Shown: piece after piece, positions 24,690-32,089 of the stretch
Numbering within the stretch: position 1 is the first letter of the stretch
Layout of the letters: every line of letters begins with the position of its first letter
Assembly: GCF_012317045.1 (NCBI RefSeq)
Contig: NZ_CP051154.1
Location: forward strand, 558,001-622,000
DNA from: Leifsonia sp. PS1209
GTDB taxonomy: Bacteria; Actinomycetota; Actinomycetes; Actinomycetales; Microbacteriaceae
Length of the DNA: 64,000 nt
Direction: 5' to 3'
Program-made: the position numbers and the translations under genes
Notes under the pieces: model-generated
Seen by the model: only the letters and a program-made list of their open reading frames with translations
Databases searched by the model: none
What the model was told of the DNA's origin: nothing

Positions 24690-25360
24690 CCATCACCGTG
24701 CTCATCGCCGACGATCAGGCGATGGTGCGGGCAGGGTTCGCCGCCATCCTCGACGCCCAGGACGACATCACGGTGGTCGGTCAGGCGGCGGACGGCGAGG
24801 AGGCGGTCACGCTCGCCCGGCGGCTGAAGCCCGACCTCGTACTCATGGACGTCAGGATGCCGGGGATGAACGGCATCGACGCCACCCGCGAGCTCATCCA
24901 CCCGACGGGCAGGGGCGAGCCGCACCAGCCGCTCGTGCTCGTCCTGACCACGTTCGACGCCGACGACTACGTACACGAGGCCCTCTCGGCCGGCGCCAGC
25001 GGCTTCCTCCTGAAAGACGCGACCCCCGGCGACCTGGTGCAGGCGGTCCGCATCGTGGCGGCAGGGGATGCGCTGCTCGCCCCGCGCGTGACCAAACGGC
25101 TCCTGGAACGCTTCGCCGCCCAGCGCCCGGCCGGAAGCAGGCACGCGCTGCAACTCGCCGACCTCACCGAGCGGGAGCGCGAGATCCTGGTGCTGATCGG
25201 ACGAGGCAAGTCCAACGGCGAGATCGCGGCGGACCTGTTCATCGCGGAGCAGACGGTGAAGACGCACGTGAGCCGCATCTTCAGCAAGCTCGGGCTGCGG
25301 GACCGCGTGCACGCGGTGATCCTGGCGTTCGACGCCGGGCTGGTGGAACCGGCGCCGTAA
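24686..25360 (+). CDS. NarL/LuxR-family response regulator
   Basis: A 224-residue regulator with a receiver domain (phospho-acceptor Asp55 in LVLMDVRMPG, acidic pocket ADD at 8-10) and a C-terminal LuxR HTH (LTEREREILVLIGRGKSNGE, then IAEQTVKTHVSRIFSKLGLR). It is the partner of the upstream kinase, coupled by an ATGA overlap. It probably controls its own operon and the acyltransferase gene through the palindromic motif found before both. Confidence 0.93.
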   Translation: MTITVLIADDQAMVRAGFAAILDAQDDITVVGQAADGEEAVTLARRLKPDLVLMDVRMPGMNGIDATRELIHPTGRGEPHQPLVLVLTTFDADDYVHEALSAGASGFLLKDATPGDLVQAVRIVAAGDALLAPRVTKRLLERFAAQRPAGSRHALQLADLTEREREILVLIGRGKSNGEIAADLFIAEQTVKTHVSRIFSKLGLRDRVHAVILAFDAGLVEPAP

Positions 25361-25383
25361 CGGCGGGGGACCCTGCCGCTGGA

Positions 25384-25401
25384 CCCCTACCGCGGTAGGG
25401 G
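25384..25401. promoter_or_regulatory. 18-bp palindrome before the acyltransferase gene
   Basis: CCCCTACCGCGGTAGGGG is a perfect palindrome 23 nt after the response regulator stop and about 95 nt before the acyltransferase start. It resembles the motif at 22647-22662 and is a candidate response regulator site. Confidence 0.55.
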
Positions 25402-25450
25402 GACGGGTTGGCTCCCCGGGCGGACGACCGCCGGCCGAGCCCGCTGAGAA

Positions 25451-25487
25451 CCTTCCGGAGACGGCCCACAGGGGGCCGGACGGAAGG
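25451..25487 (+). promoter_or_regulatory. hairpin covering the acyltransferase ribosome binding site
   Basis: CCTTCCG (25451-25457) can pair with CGGAAGG (25481-25487), and GGCCC (25463-25467) with GGGCC in between. The right arm is the GGAAGGGG ribosome binding site 8 nt before the ATG. The fold would hide the site, suggesting control at translation. Confidence 0.45.
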
Positions 25488-25495
25488 GGAAACCT

Positions 25496-26896
25496 ATGTC
25501 GGTCTCGTTCGCGCCGGAGGCGGTGCGGGATGCCGCGAGCGGCACAGCGCGGAGTCGGGCGGGTGCGGCCGCGGGTGGCCGTGCGGGTGCTCGTGCGGGT
25601 GCGCGGGATGCTGCGGTCGACCTCGCCAGGGCCGCCTGCCTCGTGGTCGTGGTCCTGCTGCACGCCCTGATGGTCGGCGTGAGCGTGCAGGACGGCGCAC
25701 CCGTGCTCGAGAACGCCCTCGACGGCTGGGCAGGCCTCCCCGCGCTCACCTGGCTGGCGCAGGTCATGCCCCTCTTCTTCGTGCTCGGCGGGTTCTCCAG
25801 CTTCCTGCACTGGTCCGGGATGCGCGCCGGCGGCACCACGCCCGCCGCCTACATCGCCGGCCGGATGCGCCGCCTCCTTCTTCCCGCGGCCGCCGCCATC
25901 GCCGCCTCGGCCGTGGTCCTGGCGGTGCTGACGCTGTGCGGTGTTCCGCCGGAGCTGATCGCCGTCGCCGGGTTCCGGCTGAGCCAGCCGCTCTGGTTCC
26001 TCGGCGTGTACGTGCTGTGCACGGCGGCCGTGCCGGCGCTGGTCGCCGCACACAGACGGTTCCCCGTTGCGACGGTGGCCGTGCTGGCGGCGCTGGCGGT
26101 CGGTGTCGACGTGGTCCGCGCATCCACTGGCGTCACGGTTGTCGGCTTCGCGAACCTCCTCTTCGTCTGGCTGCTGGTGCAGCAGCTGGGATTCTGGCTC
26201 GCGGACGGCACCGTCTCCGGCCTGCAGCGCCGCACGCTCGTCGCGCTCGCCGCAGGGGCGACGGCCACGCTGTTTGTGCTCGCGGCGACCGGGGTGTACT
26301 CCTTCGACCTGCTCGCCAACCTCAACCCGCCCACGTTCGCCCTGGTGCTCCTCGGTGTCTCCCAGCTGGCACTGTTCTCCCTGGCAACGCCCACCCTGCG
26401 CAGGCTCGCGGGCAACCGGATCCTCTCCGCCGTCGTGCAAGCCGTCAACGTCCGCGCGATGACGATCTACTCCTGGCACATGCTCGCGCTGATCGCGCTC
26501 GCCGGGCTGCTCCTGCTGTCCGGGGTCTCGCTGCCGCAGCCGCTGACGCCGGACTGGTGGGCGACCCGCGGGATGTGGCTGGCGGCGGCGGGCGTCGCGG
26601 TGGCCGCGCTGGTCGCGGTGGCTGGGCGCGCGGAGGCGGGGCGTGGTGGTGGGCGGCGTGGAACGGCGGGGCGCGCGACGGCTGGGGGTGGCGCGGAACG
26701 TGCGGCGCTGCGGCCGGGGGTCGCCGCGCATCCCGGGCTGGTGGCGCTTTCTGTGGCGTGCGGAGCAGGCGGGGTGCTCGTCGTCCTGCTGGCCGGGGCG
26801 ATGGTGGCCGGGTGGGTCACCGGATGCGCGCTCGTGGTCGGCGCGCTCGCGCTTGCGCGTGCGGCGGCGGCGCCCGGGTCGCGGATTCTGCCCTGA
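25496..26896 (+). CDS. membrane acyltransferase (acyltransferase 3 family)
   Basis: A 466-residue polytopic protein with about ten hydrophobic helices. After an Ala/Arg/Gly-rich N-terminal 35 residues come DLARAACLVVVVLLHALMV, with the conserved catalytic His in the first helix, and the region GGFSSFLHWSGMR followed by RMRRLLLPAAAAI. This pattern is typical of acyltransferase-3 proteins, which O-acylate envelope glycans or lipids. The C-terminal half has low-complexity Arg/Gly/Ala linkers. It probably belongs to the regulon of the upstream two-component system. Confidence 0.78.
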   Translation: MSVSFAPEAVRDAASGTARSRAGAAAGGRAGARAGARDAAVDLARAACLVVVVLLHALMVGVSVQDGAPVLENALDGWAGLPALTWLAQVMPLFFVLGGFSSFLHWSGMRAGGTTPAAYIAGRMRRLLLPAAAAIAASAVVLAVLTLCGVPPELIAVAGFRLSQPLWFLGVYVLCTAAVPALVAAHRRFPVATVAVLAALAVGVDVVRASTGVTVVGFANLLFVWLLVQQLGFWLADGTVSGLQRRTLVALAAGATATLFVLAATGVYSFDLLANLNPPTFALVLLGVSQLALFSLATPTLRRLAGNRILSAVVQAVNVRAMTIYSWHMLALIALAGLLLLSGVSLPQPLTPDWWATRGMWLAAAGVAVAALVAVAGRAEAGRGGGRRGTAGRATAGGGAERAALRPGVAAHPGLVALSVACGAGGVLVVLLAGAMVAGWVTGCALVVGALALARAAAAPGSRILP

Positions 26897-26975
26897 GCAG
26901 AATCGTGCGGAGGTGCGGGCGCGTCGGGGGGTGCGCGCCTAGGCTGGCGGACACGTCGACGGACGAGGAGGGGAC

Positions 26976-27425
26976 ATGCTGCTCAGACATGCGATCGGGG
27001 CCGTGCTCCGGCGGCTGAGGCTGGAACGCGGTGAGACACTGCGTCAGCTGTCCGAGACGGCGAGCGTCTCCATCCCGTATCTGTCGGAGATCGAGCGCGG
27101 TCGCAAGGAGGCCTCCTCGGAGATCCTCGCCACGCTGTGTCGCGTCTTCGACATCAGCGAGGGCGAGCTGCTCACCAGGGTCGCCGCCGAGTTCGCCACC
27201 GCCGACCGCGTCGGTCTTCGCCCCGTCGAGACCCGCACGGCAGCGCCGGTCCGCGAGCTCGCTCCCGCGGGAAGCGGCAGCAGCAGCGGCAGCGCGGGCG
27301 CCTTCGGGCCCGGCATCTCCGTCGACCTCCGCCTCGCCGACCTGCTCGACGCGCAGCCCGCCGACCTCCGCATCGCCGAGCCCCCGCAGGACGGGCCCGC
27401 CAGCGCGGTGCTGCTGGCCGCCTGA
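26976..27425 (+). CDS. ClgR-like XRE-family transcriptional regulator
   Basis: A 149-residue regulator with a Cro/CI-type HTH: RLERGETLRQLSETASVSIP then YLSEIERGRKEASSEILATL. This recognition-helix sequence matches ClgR, the actinobacterial activator of clp protease genes. The C-terminal half is Ser/Gly/Pro-rich, ending in a short acidic region, unlike the short C-terminus of classical ClgR. It converges on clpP, which supports a role in Clp control. GAGGAGGGG precedes the ATG, and TAGGCT near 26940 may be the -10 box. Confidence 0.8.
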   Translation: MLLRHAIGAVLRRLRLERGETLRQLSETASVSIPYLSEIERGRKEASSEILATLCRVFDISEGELLTRVAAEFATADRVGLRPVETRTAAPVRELAPAGSGSSSGSAGAFGPGISVDLRLADLLDAQPADLRIAEPPQDGPASAVLLAA

Positions 27426-27521
27426 CGCACCCCGCATACGCCGCGCATCCCGCGCATCCCGCGCATCCACCGGTCGGTGCTGCGCCGCCGTCTCGTCCTC
27501 CACCTCGACGTGCAGCACGGC

Positions 27522-28100
27522 TCAGCCTCTCGGCAGCGCGCGGGTCGACCCGACGACGTGGTCGACGAACCCGTAGGCCAGCGCCTCGTCGGCCGTGAAC
27601 CAGCGGTCCCTGTCGCCGTCTTCGAGGATCTGCTCGATCGGCTTGCCCGTCTGGACGCTCGTGAGTTCGGCCATGCGCTTCTTGAAGTACAGGATCTGCT
27701 TCGCCTGGGTCTGGATGTCCGCCGACGTCCCCCCGAAACCACCGTGCGGCTGGTGCATCACCACGCTCGCGTTCGGCAGCGCATACCGTTTGCCCTCCGC
27801 GCCGGAGGACAGCAGGAACTGCCCGGCTGACGCGGCGAAGCCCAGCGCGACCGTCGCGACATCGGCCTGCACGAAGTTCATGGTGTCGTAGATCGCGAAC
27901 GCCGCGGTGATCGAGCCGCCCGGCGAGTTGATGTAGAGGTAGATGTCCCGCTCCGGCTCGATCGAGTTGAGGATCAGGAGCTGGGCGCAGATCTCGTTGG
28001 CCGAGTCGTCGGTGACCTCGCTGCCGAGGAAGACGATCCGCTCTTCGAGAAGACGTTTGAAGATCAGTTGGTCCGGTGTGTTGTCCGTCATGGTGCTCAT
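27522..28100 (-). CDS. clpP: ATP-dependent Clp protease proteolytic subunit ClpP
   Basis: Serine protease subunit that forms the ClpP tetradecamer and degrades unfolded or tagged proteins with ClpX or ClpC. The catalytic Ser lies in [11 protein letters not shown], the His in VVMHQPHGG, and the Asp in the [13 protein letters not shown] region, so the triad is intact. I chose the ATG at 28100 (192 residues); a second in-frame ATG at 28091 is possible. It stands alone, without the second clpP or clpX found in the usual actinobacterial clpP1P2X cluster, so it may be a clpP3-type paralogue. Confidence 0.93.
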   Translation of the reverse strand: MSTMTDNTPDQLIFKRLLEERIVFLGSEVTDDSANEICAQLLILNSIEPERDIYLYINSPGGSITAAFAIYDTMNFVQADVATVALGFAASAGQFLLSSGAEGKRYALPNASVVMHQPHGGFGGTSADIQTQAKQILYFKKRMAELTSVQTGKPIEQILEDGDRDRWFTADEALAYGFVDHVVGSTRALPRG

Positions 28101-28298
28101 GCGCCCATCCTGCGAAGGGATGGCCATCGAGCGCGAGCGTTTCTGCCCGGCGCGAATCTGCCGACGGCAGAGGTGGGCACCGACCCTGCCACGCCCGGGA
28201 ACCGGCTGGGCGTGCGCTGATTTCGTCTGCGGGCGTTGGAACAGTATTCTTGTCGAGCGCCTTCGATCACGAGAACACTGGTGGTCGGGAGCGCCAAC

Positions 28299-28380
28299 GG
28301 CGAGTTACCCAAGCGGCCAAAGGGATCTGACTGTAAATCAGCCGGCGTAGCCTTCGGGGGTTCGAATCCCTCACTCGCCA
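28299..28380 (+). tRNA. tRNA-Tyr (GTA anticodon)
   Basis: An 82-nt class II tRNA. Acceptor GGCGAGT pairs with ACTCGCC, with discriminator A at 28380; the anticodon GTA is at 28333-28335 in CTGTAAA, a long variable arm follows, and the T-loop is GGTTCGAATCC. CCA is not encoded. It marks the left edge of the low-GC island. Confidence 0.95.
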
Positions 28381-28392
28381 CCGAAAGAGAAT

Positions 28393-28428
28393 GGCCCGGA
28401 AACACTGAGGACGCTCGGTATCCGGGCC
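28393..28428 (+). terminator. hairpin downstream of tRNA-Tyr
   Basis: GGCCCGGA (28393-28400) pairs with TCCGGGCC (28421-28428), followed by the pyrimidine-rich CTTCTCGTCT. It is a probable tRNA transcription terminator, although the U-run is interrupted. Confidence 0.6.
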
Positions 28429-28439
28429 CTTCTCGTCTC

Positions 28440-28925
28440 AGCCGGTTGACTAGGCGAACCCCGCCGGGGCGCCTGCCTCCGGTCGAAGGGACGCGCTTGC
28501 GGGAAGCGCCTGCCTGCACATGCATGGGCGGTGCATCGGGAGCGTTGGCCGAGTGGACTTTGTGGACGGTGTGGACGGTCGCTGGTCAGGCAGATGCATA
28601 GTCCTGGCGGAAGCCCTATCAGAGGACAGGCTGATGGTCGCTGACCTCACCGAGGGCGAGCGAAGCTCGTGGGCGACGGCAAGGACGTAGCTGCTGTAGA
28701 CGCTCCAACGCAAGCATGCGTCTTCGCTCGACCGCGTTGTGTGCCGTCGTGGCTGCCGCACCCTTCCAGTGGCGGTCAAGAATTCGAGTCGCGGGTCGGC
28801 AACCTCGACGGATCGACCGAATTGCTCACGGTCGCCCGTCTCTTGGCCAAATCTTTACGCGAATATTGGAGCAATCAAAACCCAGATATAGCGACCATCT
28901 GCATTAATCAGGTAATCTCCTAAGT
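28440..28925. other. gene-free region at the left end of the island
   Basis: About 490 bp without a convincing gene on either strand; the possible frames have no family features or ribosome binding sites. Base composition falls sharply from 28840 on: the last 100 bp contain runs such as GAATATTGGAGCAATCAAAA and GCATTAATCAGG. A -35/-10 pair, TTGGAG (28866-28871) and TATAGC (28887-28892), is possible but has a short 15-nt spacer. I found no direct repeat of the tRNA-Tyr 3' end at the other island border. Confidence 0.5.
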
Positions 28926-28960
28926 CGTCTATAAAGACGATGAATAGTCGAGAAAGGAGA
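28926..28960 (+). promoter_or_regulatory. promoter and ribosome binding site of the small peptide gene
   Basis: TATAAA (28930-28935) lies inside an inverted repeat (CGTCT, 28926-28930; AGACG, 28935-28939). AGAAAGGAGA (28951-28960) is a near-perfect Shine-Dalgarno site 6 nt before the peptide ATG, the strongest in the window. The inverted repeat around the -10 could be an operator. Confidence 0.6.
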
Positions 28961-28965
28961 TACAA

Positions 28966-29067
28966 ATGACCGAATTTGACCTTGACTCCATCAGCAAGGA
29001 AATGAATGACGGGCAGGGCTTCGTCGCAACGCTCTTCGCTTCGTGGGCACACGCCATGAAGATGTAG
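28966..29067 (+). CDS. 33-residue peptide, candidate precursor of a secreted peptide
   Basis: A small gene, too short for most gene callers, encoding 33 residues. Residues 1-15 (MTEFDLDSISKEMND) are acidic and leader-like. Residues 16-33 (GQGFVATLFASWAHAMKM) are hydrophobic, with Gly16 and Gly18 as possible processing points. There is no Cys, so it is not a lanthipeptide or sactipeptide. Support for its reality comes from the ideal ribosome binding site, a promoter-like sequence, a hairpin directly after the stop, and downstream genes for an M16 peptidase and ABC exporters. The TAG stop is in frame with the next gene, with no other stop between. The function is unknown: bacteriocin, RiPP precursor or signalling peptide. 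Confidence 0.65.
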   Translation: MTEFDLDSISKEMNDGQGFVATLFASWAHAMKM

Positions 29068-29077
29068 CTCGACCCCG

Positions 29078-29103
29078 GGCCGGCTCGATGGCTCGAGTCG
29101 GCC
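29078..29103 (+). promoter_or_regulatory. hairpin between peptide gene and downstream operon
   Basis: GGCCGGCTCGA (29078-29088) and TCGAGTCGGCC (29093-29103) form an 11-bp stem with one G-U pair and a TGGC loop, starting 10 nt after the peptide stop. No U-run follows. This position suits partial termination or mRNA protection that gives more peptide than downstream proteins. Confidence 0.6.
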
Positions 29104-29127
29104 TGGCCTCTGAACTTGAAAGGCGCC

Positions 29128-30387
29128 ATGCACCTCACAGCCACGCGCGCTGCGAAAGCCATCCTTGACGAAATAGCGACTGTTCCGAGCGGTACGACCC
29201 ACCCCGTCTTCAACGACTTGATGTTTCATAGCCAGCTTGAGCCGATGGAATACCTATCTGCGTCGGAGCGGAGTCACGCCCCGCTGACAGACTTGCGATT
29301 GCGTAAGGATGAGAGCTCGAAGGCAATGCTCCTTCTTAACTTGGAAGCGATGCGTGAAGCGGGCTCGAAGGTAGCTGACGTCCTCTGTTCACTGCCTGGC
29401 GCCGAGCAGAGGGACCATCTCGCCGGCGAACTTGTGTCTTGGGCAGGAGGCGTTCGCGGGTCCGCCTGGGCCGCGGGGGCGGCACTGTCCTTCACTGCGG
29501 AGGTACCGGATTACTGCGTAGCTATGGCCAAGTACGTCGATGTGTTTGGCAGTTGGGAGGATGCTGTCGATGTGGCGAAGGACGTTCGCGAGAACACTTC
29601 GCGCTTCGCCGCCGATGGTCGCAGGTTTTCGCTTCTCGGGCTGACGGCGACCGTTCTCGGGCTAAACAATGCCGATGGCTACGACGGCCTCTTCGAGGAA
29701 GCCGTCACCGGCCATCCCCTGCCGAGCGAGGCTTTCTTCTGGGGACTGCGCTGGGCATCCATTGAAGCCAAGCGTCGAGGCCGGTTGGACACAGCGAGTC
29801 AGATTGCGCATCGGGCGTTGGCGCGCATGGAGACTCAAATTCCAGATTCCTACGATCGCAACGTAATGCAGGGGATGGCTTACAACTTTCAAGCGCTCCT
29901 CGCGCTGAGGAACAGCGACGTTGAGAGCGCGCATCAGCTGGTCGATCGCGCGATCGATAAATTCGGTGATGACCCCTCTCACGCATCGCTCCTTCCTCGC
30001 GACGAAGCGGCCAGGTATGCGTGGATGGCGAAGCTCAATCGAGCACAGTTGCCCCTTCTAAGCGGAGACTATGACGGCGCACGAGCTCAGCTCGATGCGC
30101 TCCTTATCTACGCTCGCGAATACGATCCGTCTGCGGTCCACACGACGCTATCTGCGCTGGCTTTGACCTACCTCAAGTCGGGGAATGCGGCCGAAGCGAG
30201 ACCCCTCCTGCTGGAATCGCTAGATCTACTAGCCGTCGAATATGATCCGAACGTGGTGCGCCAGGTGAGGAAAATGCTCTTTGCCACTTATTCGATGCTG
30301 GGTGCGGAAGCATCGGCAAAACGGGTTGCTGCAGATTCCTCTTTTTTCTGGCGAAGCACGAGAGCCGTCGAAAGGTACGAACCGTGA
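29128..30387 (+). CDS. helical-repeat (TPR-like) protein of the peptide cluster
   Basis: A protein of 419 residues from the ATG at 29128 (AAAGG lies 4 nt upstream), or 423 from a TTG at 29116; the start is uncertain. The C-terminal half has repeated 34-40-residue helical hairpins of TPR type, for example AYNFQALLALRNSDVESAHQ, LNRAQLPLLSGDYDGARAQL and ALTYLKSGNAAEARPLLLES. The N-terminal 200 residues are helical, with no HTH, no membrane segment and no enzyme motif that I recognise. It ends overlapping the ABC ATPase start (GTGA). It could be a peptide receptor, chaperone or maturase, since RRNPP-type receptors use TPR folds to bind small peptides. The assignment is inference from fold and context only. 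Confidence 0.65.
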   Translation: MHLTATRAAKAILDEIATVPSGTTHPVFNDLMFHSQLEPMEYLSASERSHAPLTDLRLRKDESSKAMLLLNLEAMREAGSKVADVLCSLPGAEQRDHLAGELVSWAGGVRGSAWAAGAALSFTAEVPDYCVAMAKYVDVFGSWEDAVDVAKDVRENTSRFAADGRRFSLLGLTATVLGLNNADGYDGLFEEAVTGHPLPSEAFFWGLRWASIEAKRRGRLDTASQIAHRALARMETQIPDSYDRNVMQGMAYNFQALLALRNSDVESAHQLVDRAIDKFGDDPSHASLLPRDEAARYAWMAKLNRAQLPLLSGDYDGARAQLDALLIYAREYDPSAVHTTLSALALTYLKSGNAAEARPLLLESLDLLAVEYDPNVVRQVRKMLFATYSMLGAEASAKRVAADSSFFWRSTRAVERYEP

Positions 30388-31337
30388 TCGAGATCGAGCA
30401 TCTTTCGCGCACATATCGAGGAAGCAAAGGGGCCCCGGATGTGGCCGCTCTGCGGGACGTGAGCCTGTCGATTGCGGGCGGGGAGCTGTTTGGAGTGCTG
30501 GGCCCGAACGGTGCGGGGAAGACAACCCTCGTCCGCATCCTCTCCACCCTTCTGACTCCTACAGCTGGAAAGGTGCTGATCGATGGCAGGGACGTCGTCT
30601 CGAACGCAGCCGTTGTCCGCCAGTCGATAGGCGTCGCCTTCGGCGGTGAACGCGGGCTATACGACCGACTGACAGCGGCGGACAACCTCCGATTCGCGTG
30701 CGAACTGTACAAAGTCGATCGTCGTGGGCAGGCGAGGCGTGTTGCCGAGCTCCTTGATCTCGTTGGGCTCGCTGACAAGGAGAAGTCGCGCGTCGAGACC
30801 TTTTCCCGAGGAATGAAGCAGAGATTGCACATCGCCCGAGCGCTTGTCCATCGGCCTTCGGTCCTCTTCTTAGACGAACCCTCCACAGGCCTCGATCCAA
30901 TTGCCGCTCGATCGCTCCGGGATCTCGTGGCGACGCTTCGTAGGGATGGTACGACGGTCGTCCTCACGACCCATCAGATGTTCGAAGCAGACGAGTTGTG
31001 CGACAGGGTCGCTATCGTCTCGGGTGGACGCGTTGTGAGGATAGGTTCCCCAGATGAGATCAAGCGCTCCGTGCAGGTTGGAAACATCGTTGAGATCGAG
31101 GTGGCTGGTGACCTCTCCGGTGTCATAGATCACATACGAGGAATTGACGGGGTTGCATTCGTTGGAGTCGACGAGCAGGGGCAATTCAGTCGGATAGTTA
31201 TCCGACTGGAGAAGCACAGCACGCTGCGGGTAGCGGACTTTCTTCCGATGCTGGAAGGTGATCGGGTTGGAACGCTGGTAGACCGGGGCCCCACTCTCGA
31301 AGATGCCTACATCTCGATTGTTGAGTCGGCCCAGTGA
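30384..31337 (+). CDS. ABC transporter ATP-binding protein of the peptide cluster
   Basis: A 317-residue ATPase of the drug/peptide exporter (DrrA/CcmA-like) type. It has Walker A GPNGAGKTTL near residue 37, the signature SRGMKQRLHIARAL, Walker B VLFLDEPSTGLDP and the switch region VVLTTHQMFEADEL. A C-terminal DUF4162-like extension follows from about residue 225. The start is GTG, overlapping the previous stop, and its stop overlaps the permease start. With the two permeases it forms an exporter or immunity pump. Confidence 0.92.
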   Translation: MIEIEHLSRTYRGSKGAPDVAALRDVSLSIAGGELFGVLGPNGAGKTTLVRILSTLLTPTAGKVLIDGRDVVSNAAVVRQSIGVAFGGERGLYDRLTAADNLRFACELYKVDRRGQARRVAELLDLVGLADKEKSRVETFSRGMKQRLHIARALVHRPSVLFLDEPSTGLDPIAARSLRDLVATLRRDGTTVVLTTHQMFEADELCDRVAIVSGGRVVRIGSPDEIKRSVQVGNIVEIEVAGDLSGVIDHIRGIDGVAFVGVDEQGQFSRIVIRLEKHSTLRVADFLPMLEGDRVGTLVDRGPTLEDAYISIVESAQ

Positions 31338-32089
31338 GACTTGCCGGTCAGGCCTGGGCGCTGCAACTCAAGATGCTCTCAAGATCGCCATTCTTCGTCA
31401 GCATGGCCATTCTGACCCCCATTGCATATGGAACATTAGCGTTCTTTATGGCAGGCCCGCGCCCCGACGATGGGCTGAGGGTGGTTCTTGGTGCGGGGCT
31501 ACTCGGCGCCTGGTCAACGACGCTCTACGGCGCAGCCGAGGCGCTATTCATGCAGCGGTTCAGCGGAACACTTGAGTTCCTCATCGGCGCCCCGCGAAGT
31601 CTCGTCGCTCCTGTAGTTGGATTCTCTGCCGCCACGGTGACGCTCGGACTCTATTCGTTGATCGCCAGTGGTGCATGGTGCGCTCTCTTCTTTCATGTGA
31701 ACGTCCGAGTCGACGAGCCGATCCTCTTGGTGGTGACGCTCCTAGCGTCCTTTGTGGGTCTGACCGCGATCGGTATGCTGCTGGCCGCCCTGTATGTCGT
31801 GCTCCGGCAGGCAATTGAGGTCACCAACGTACTTGAATTTCCCATTTGGATAGCCTGTGGAGTTCTCGCGCCGGCGACAACGCTCTGGAGTCCCGTGCAA
31901 TGGGTCGGCAAGCTGCTGCCTCTGGGTTGGAGCACCCAGGCACTCGATCGTGTATTCGCATCCCAGGACCCGATACCCGACCTGTGCGTGGCCCTAACGC
32001 TCGCGCTCCTCTATTCAATCGTTGCGGTGTGGCTACTTCGTATTGTCGACCTACGCGCTCGTGTGAAAGGCACTCTACGACTTCGATGA
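31334..32089 (+). CDS. ABC-2 type permease 1 of the peptide cluster
   Basis: A 251-residue membrane protein with six predicted helices (for example FVSMAILTPIAYGTLAFFMA and VVTLLASFVGLTAIGMLLAA), matching ABC-2/DrrB-type permeases. Its GTG start overlaps the ATPase stop, and its stop overlaps the ATG of the second permease, so the three subunits are translated together. The cargo is probably the small peptide or its product. Confidence 0.85.
   Translation: MRLAGQAWALQLKMLSRSPFFVSMAILTPIAYGTLAFFMAGPRPDDGLRVVLGAGLLGAWSTTLYGAAEALFMQRFSGTLEFLIGAPRSLVAPVVGFSAATVTLGLYSLIASGAWCALFFHVNVRVDEPILLVVTLLASFVGLTAIGMLLAALYVVLRQAIEVTNVLEFPIWIACGVLAPATTLWSPVQWVGKLLPLGWSTQALDRVFASQDPIPDLCVALTLALLYSIVAVWLLRIVDLRARVKGTLRLR

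Noticed and set aside
27428..27466. Short CGCGCATCC tandem repeats as a CRISPR-like array
   Set aside because: Only three 9-10-nt units with no spacers; it reflects the abundant GCATCC hexamer and slippage.
28538..28556. String GTTGGCCGAGTGG, like the D-arm of a Ser/Leu tRNA
   Set aside because: No matching acceptor, anticodon stem or T-arm follows in the right spacing, so it is not a tRNA gene; a relic cannot be shown.
28500..28923. Possible small genes between tRNA-Tyr and the peptide gene on both strands
   Set aside because: Translations have no family features, no ribosome binding site, and end in the AT-rich promoter zone; composition looks non-coding.
28966..29067. Lasso peptide or lanthipeptide precursor
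   Set aside because: The C-terminal half has no Cys and no Asp/Glu at ring positions 7-9, and no lasso cyclase or lanthionine synthetase gene is nearby.
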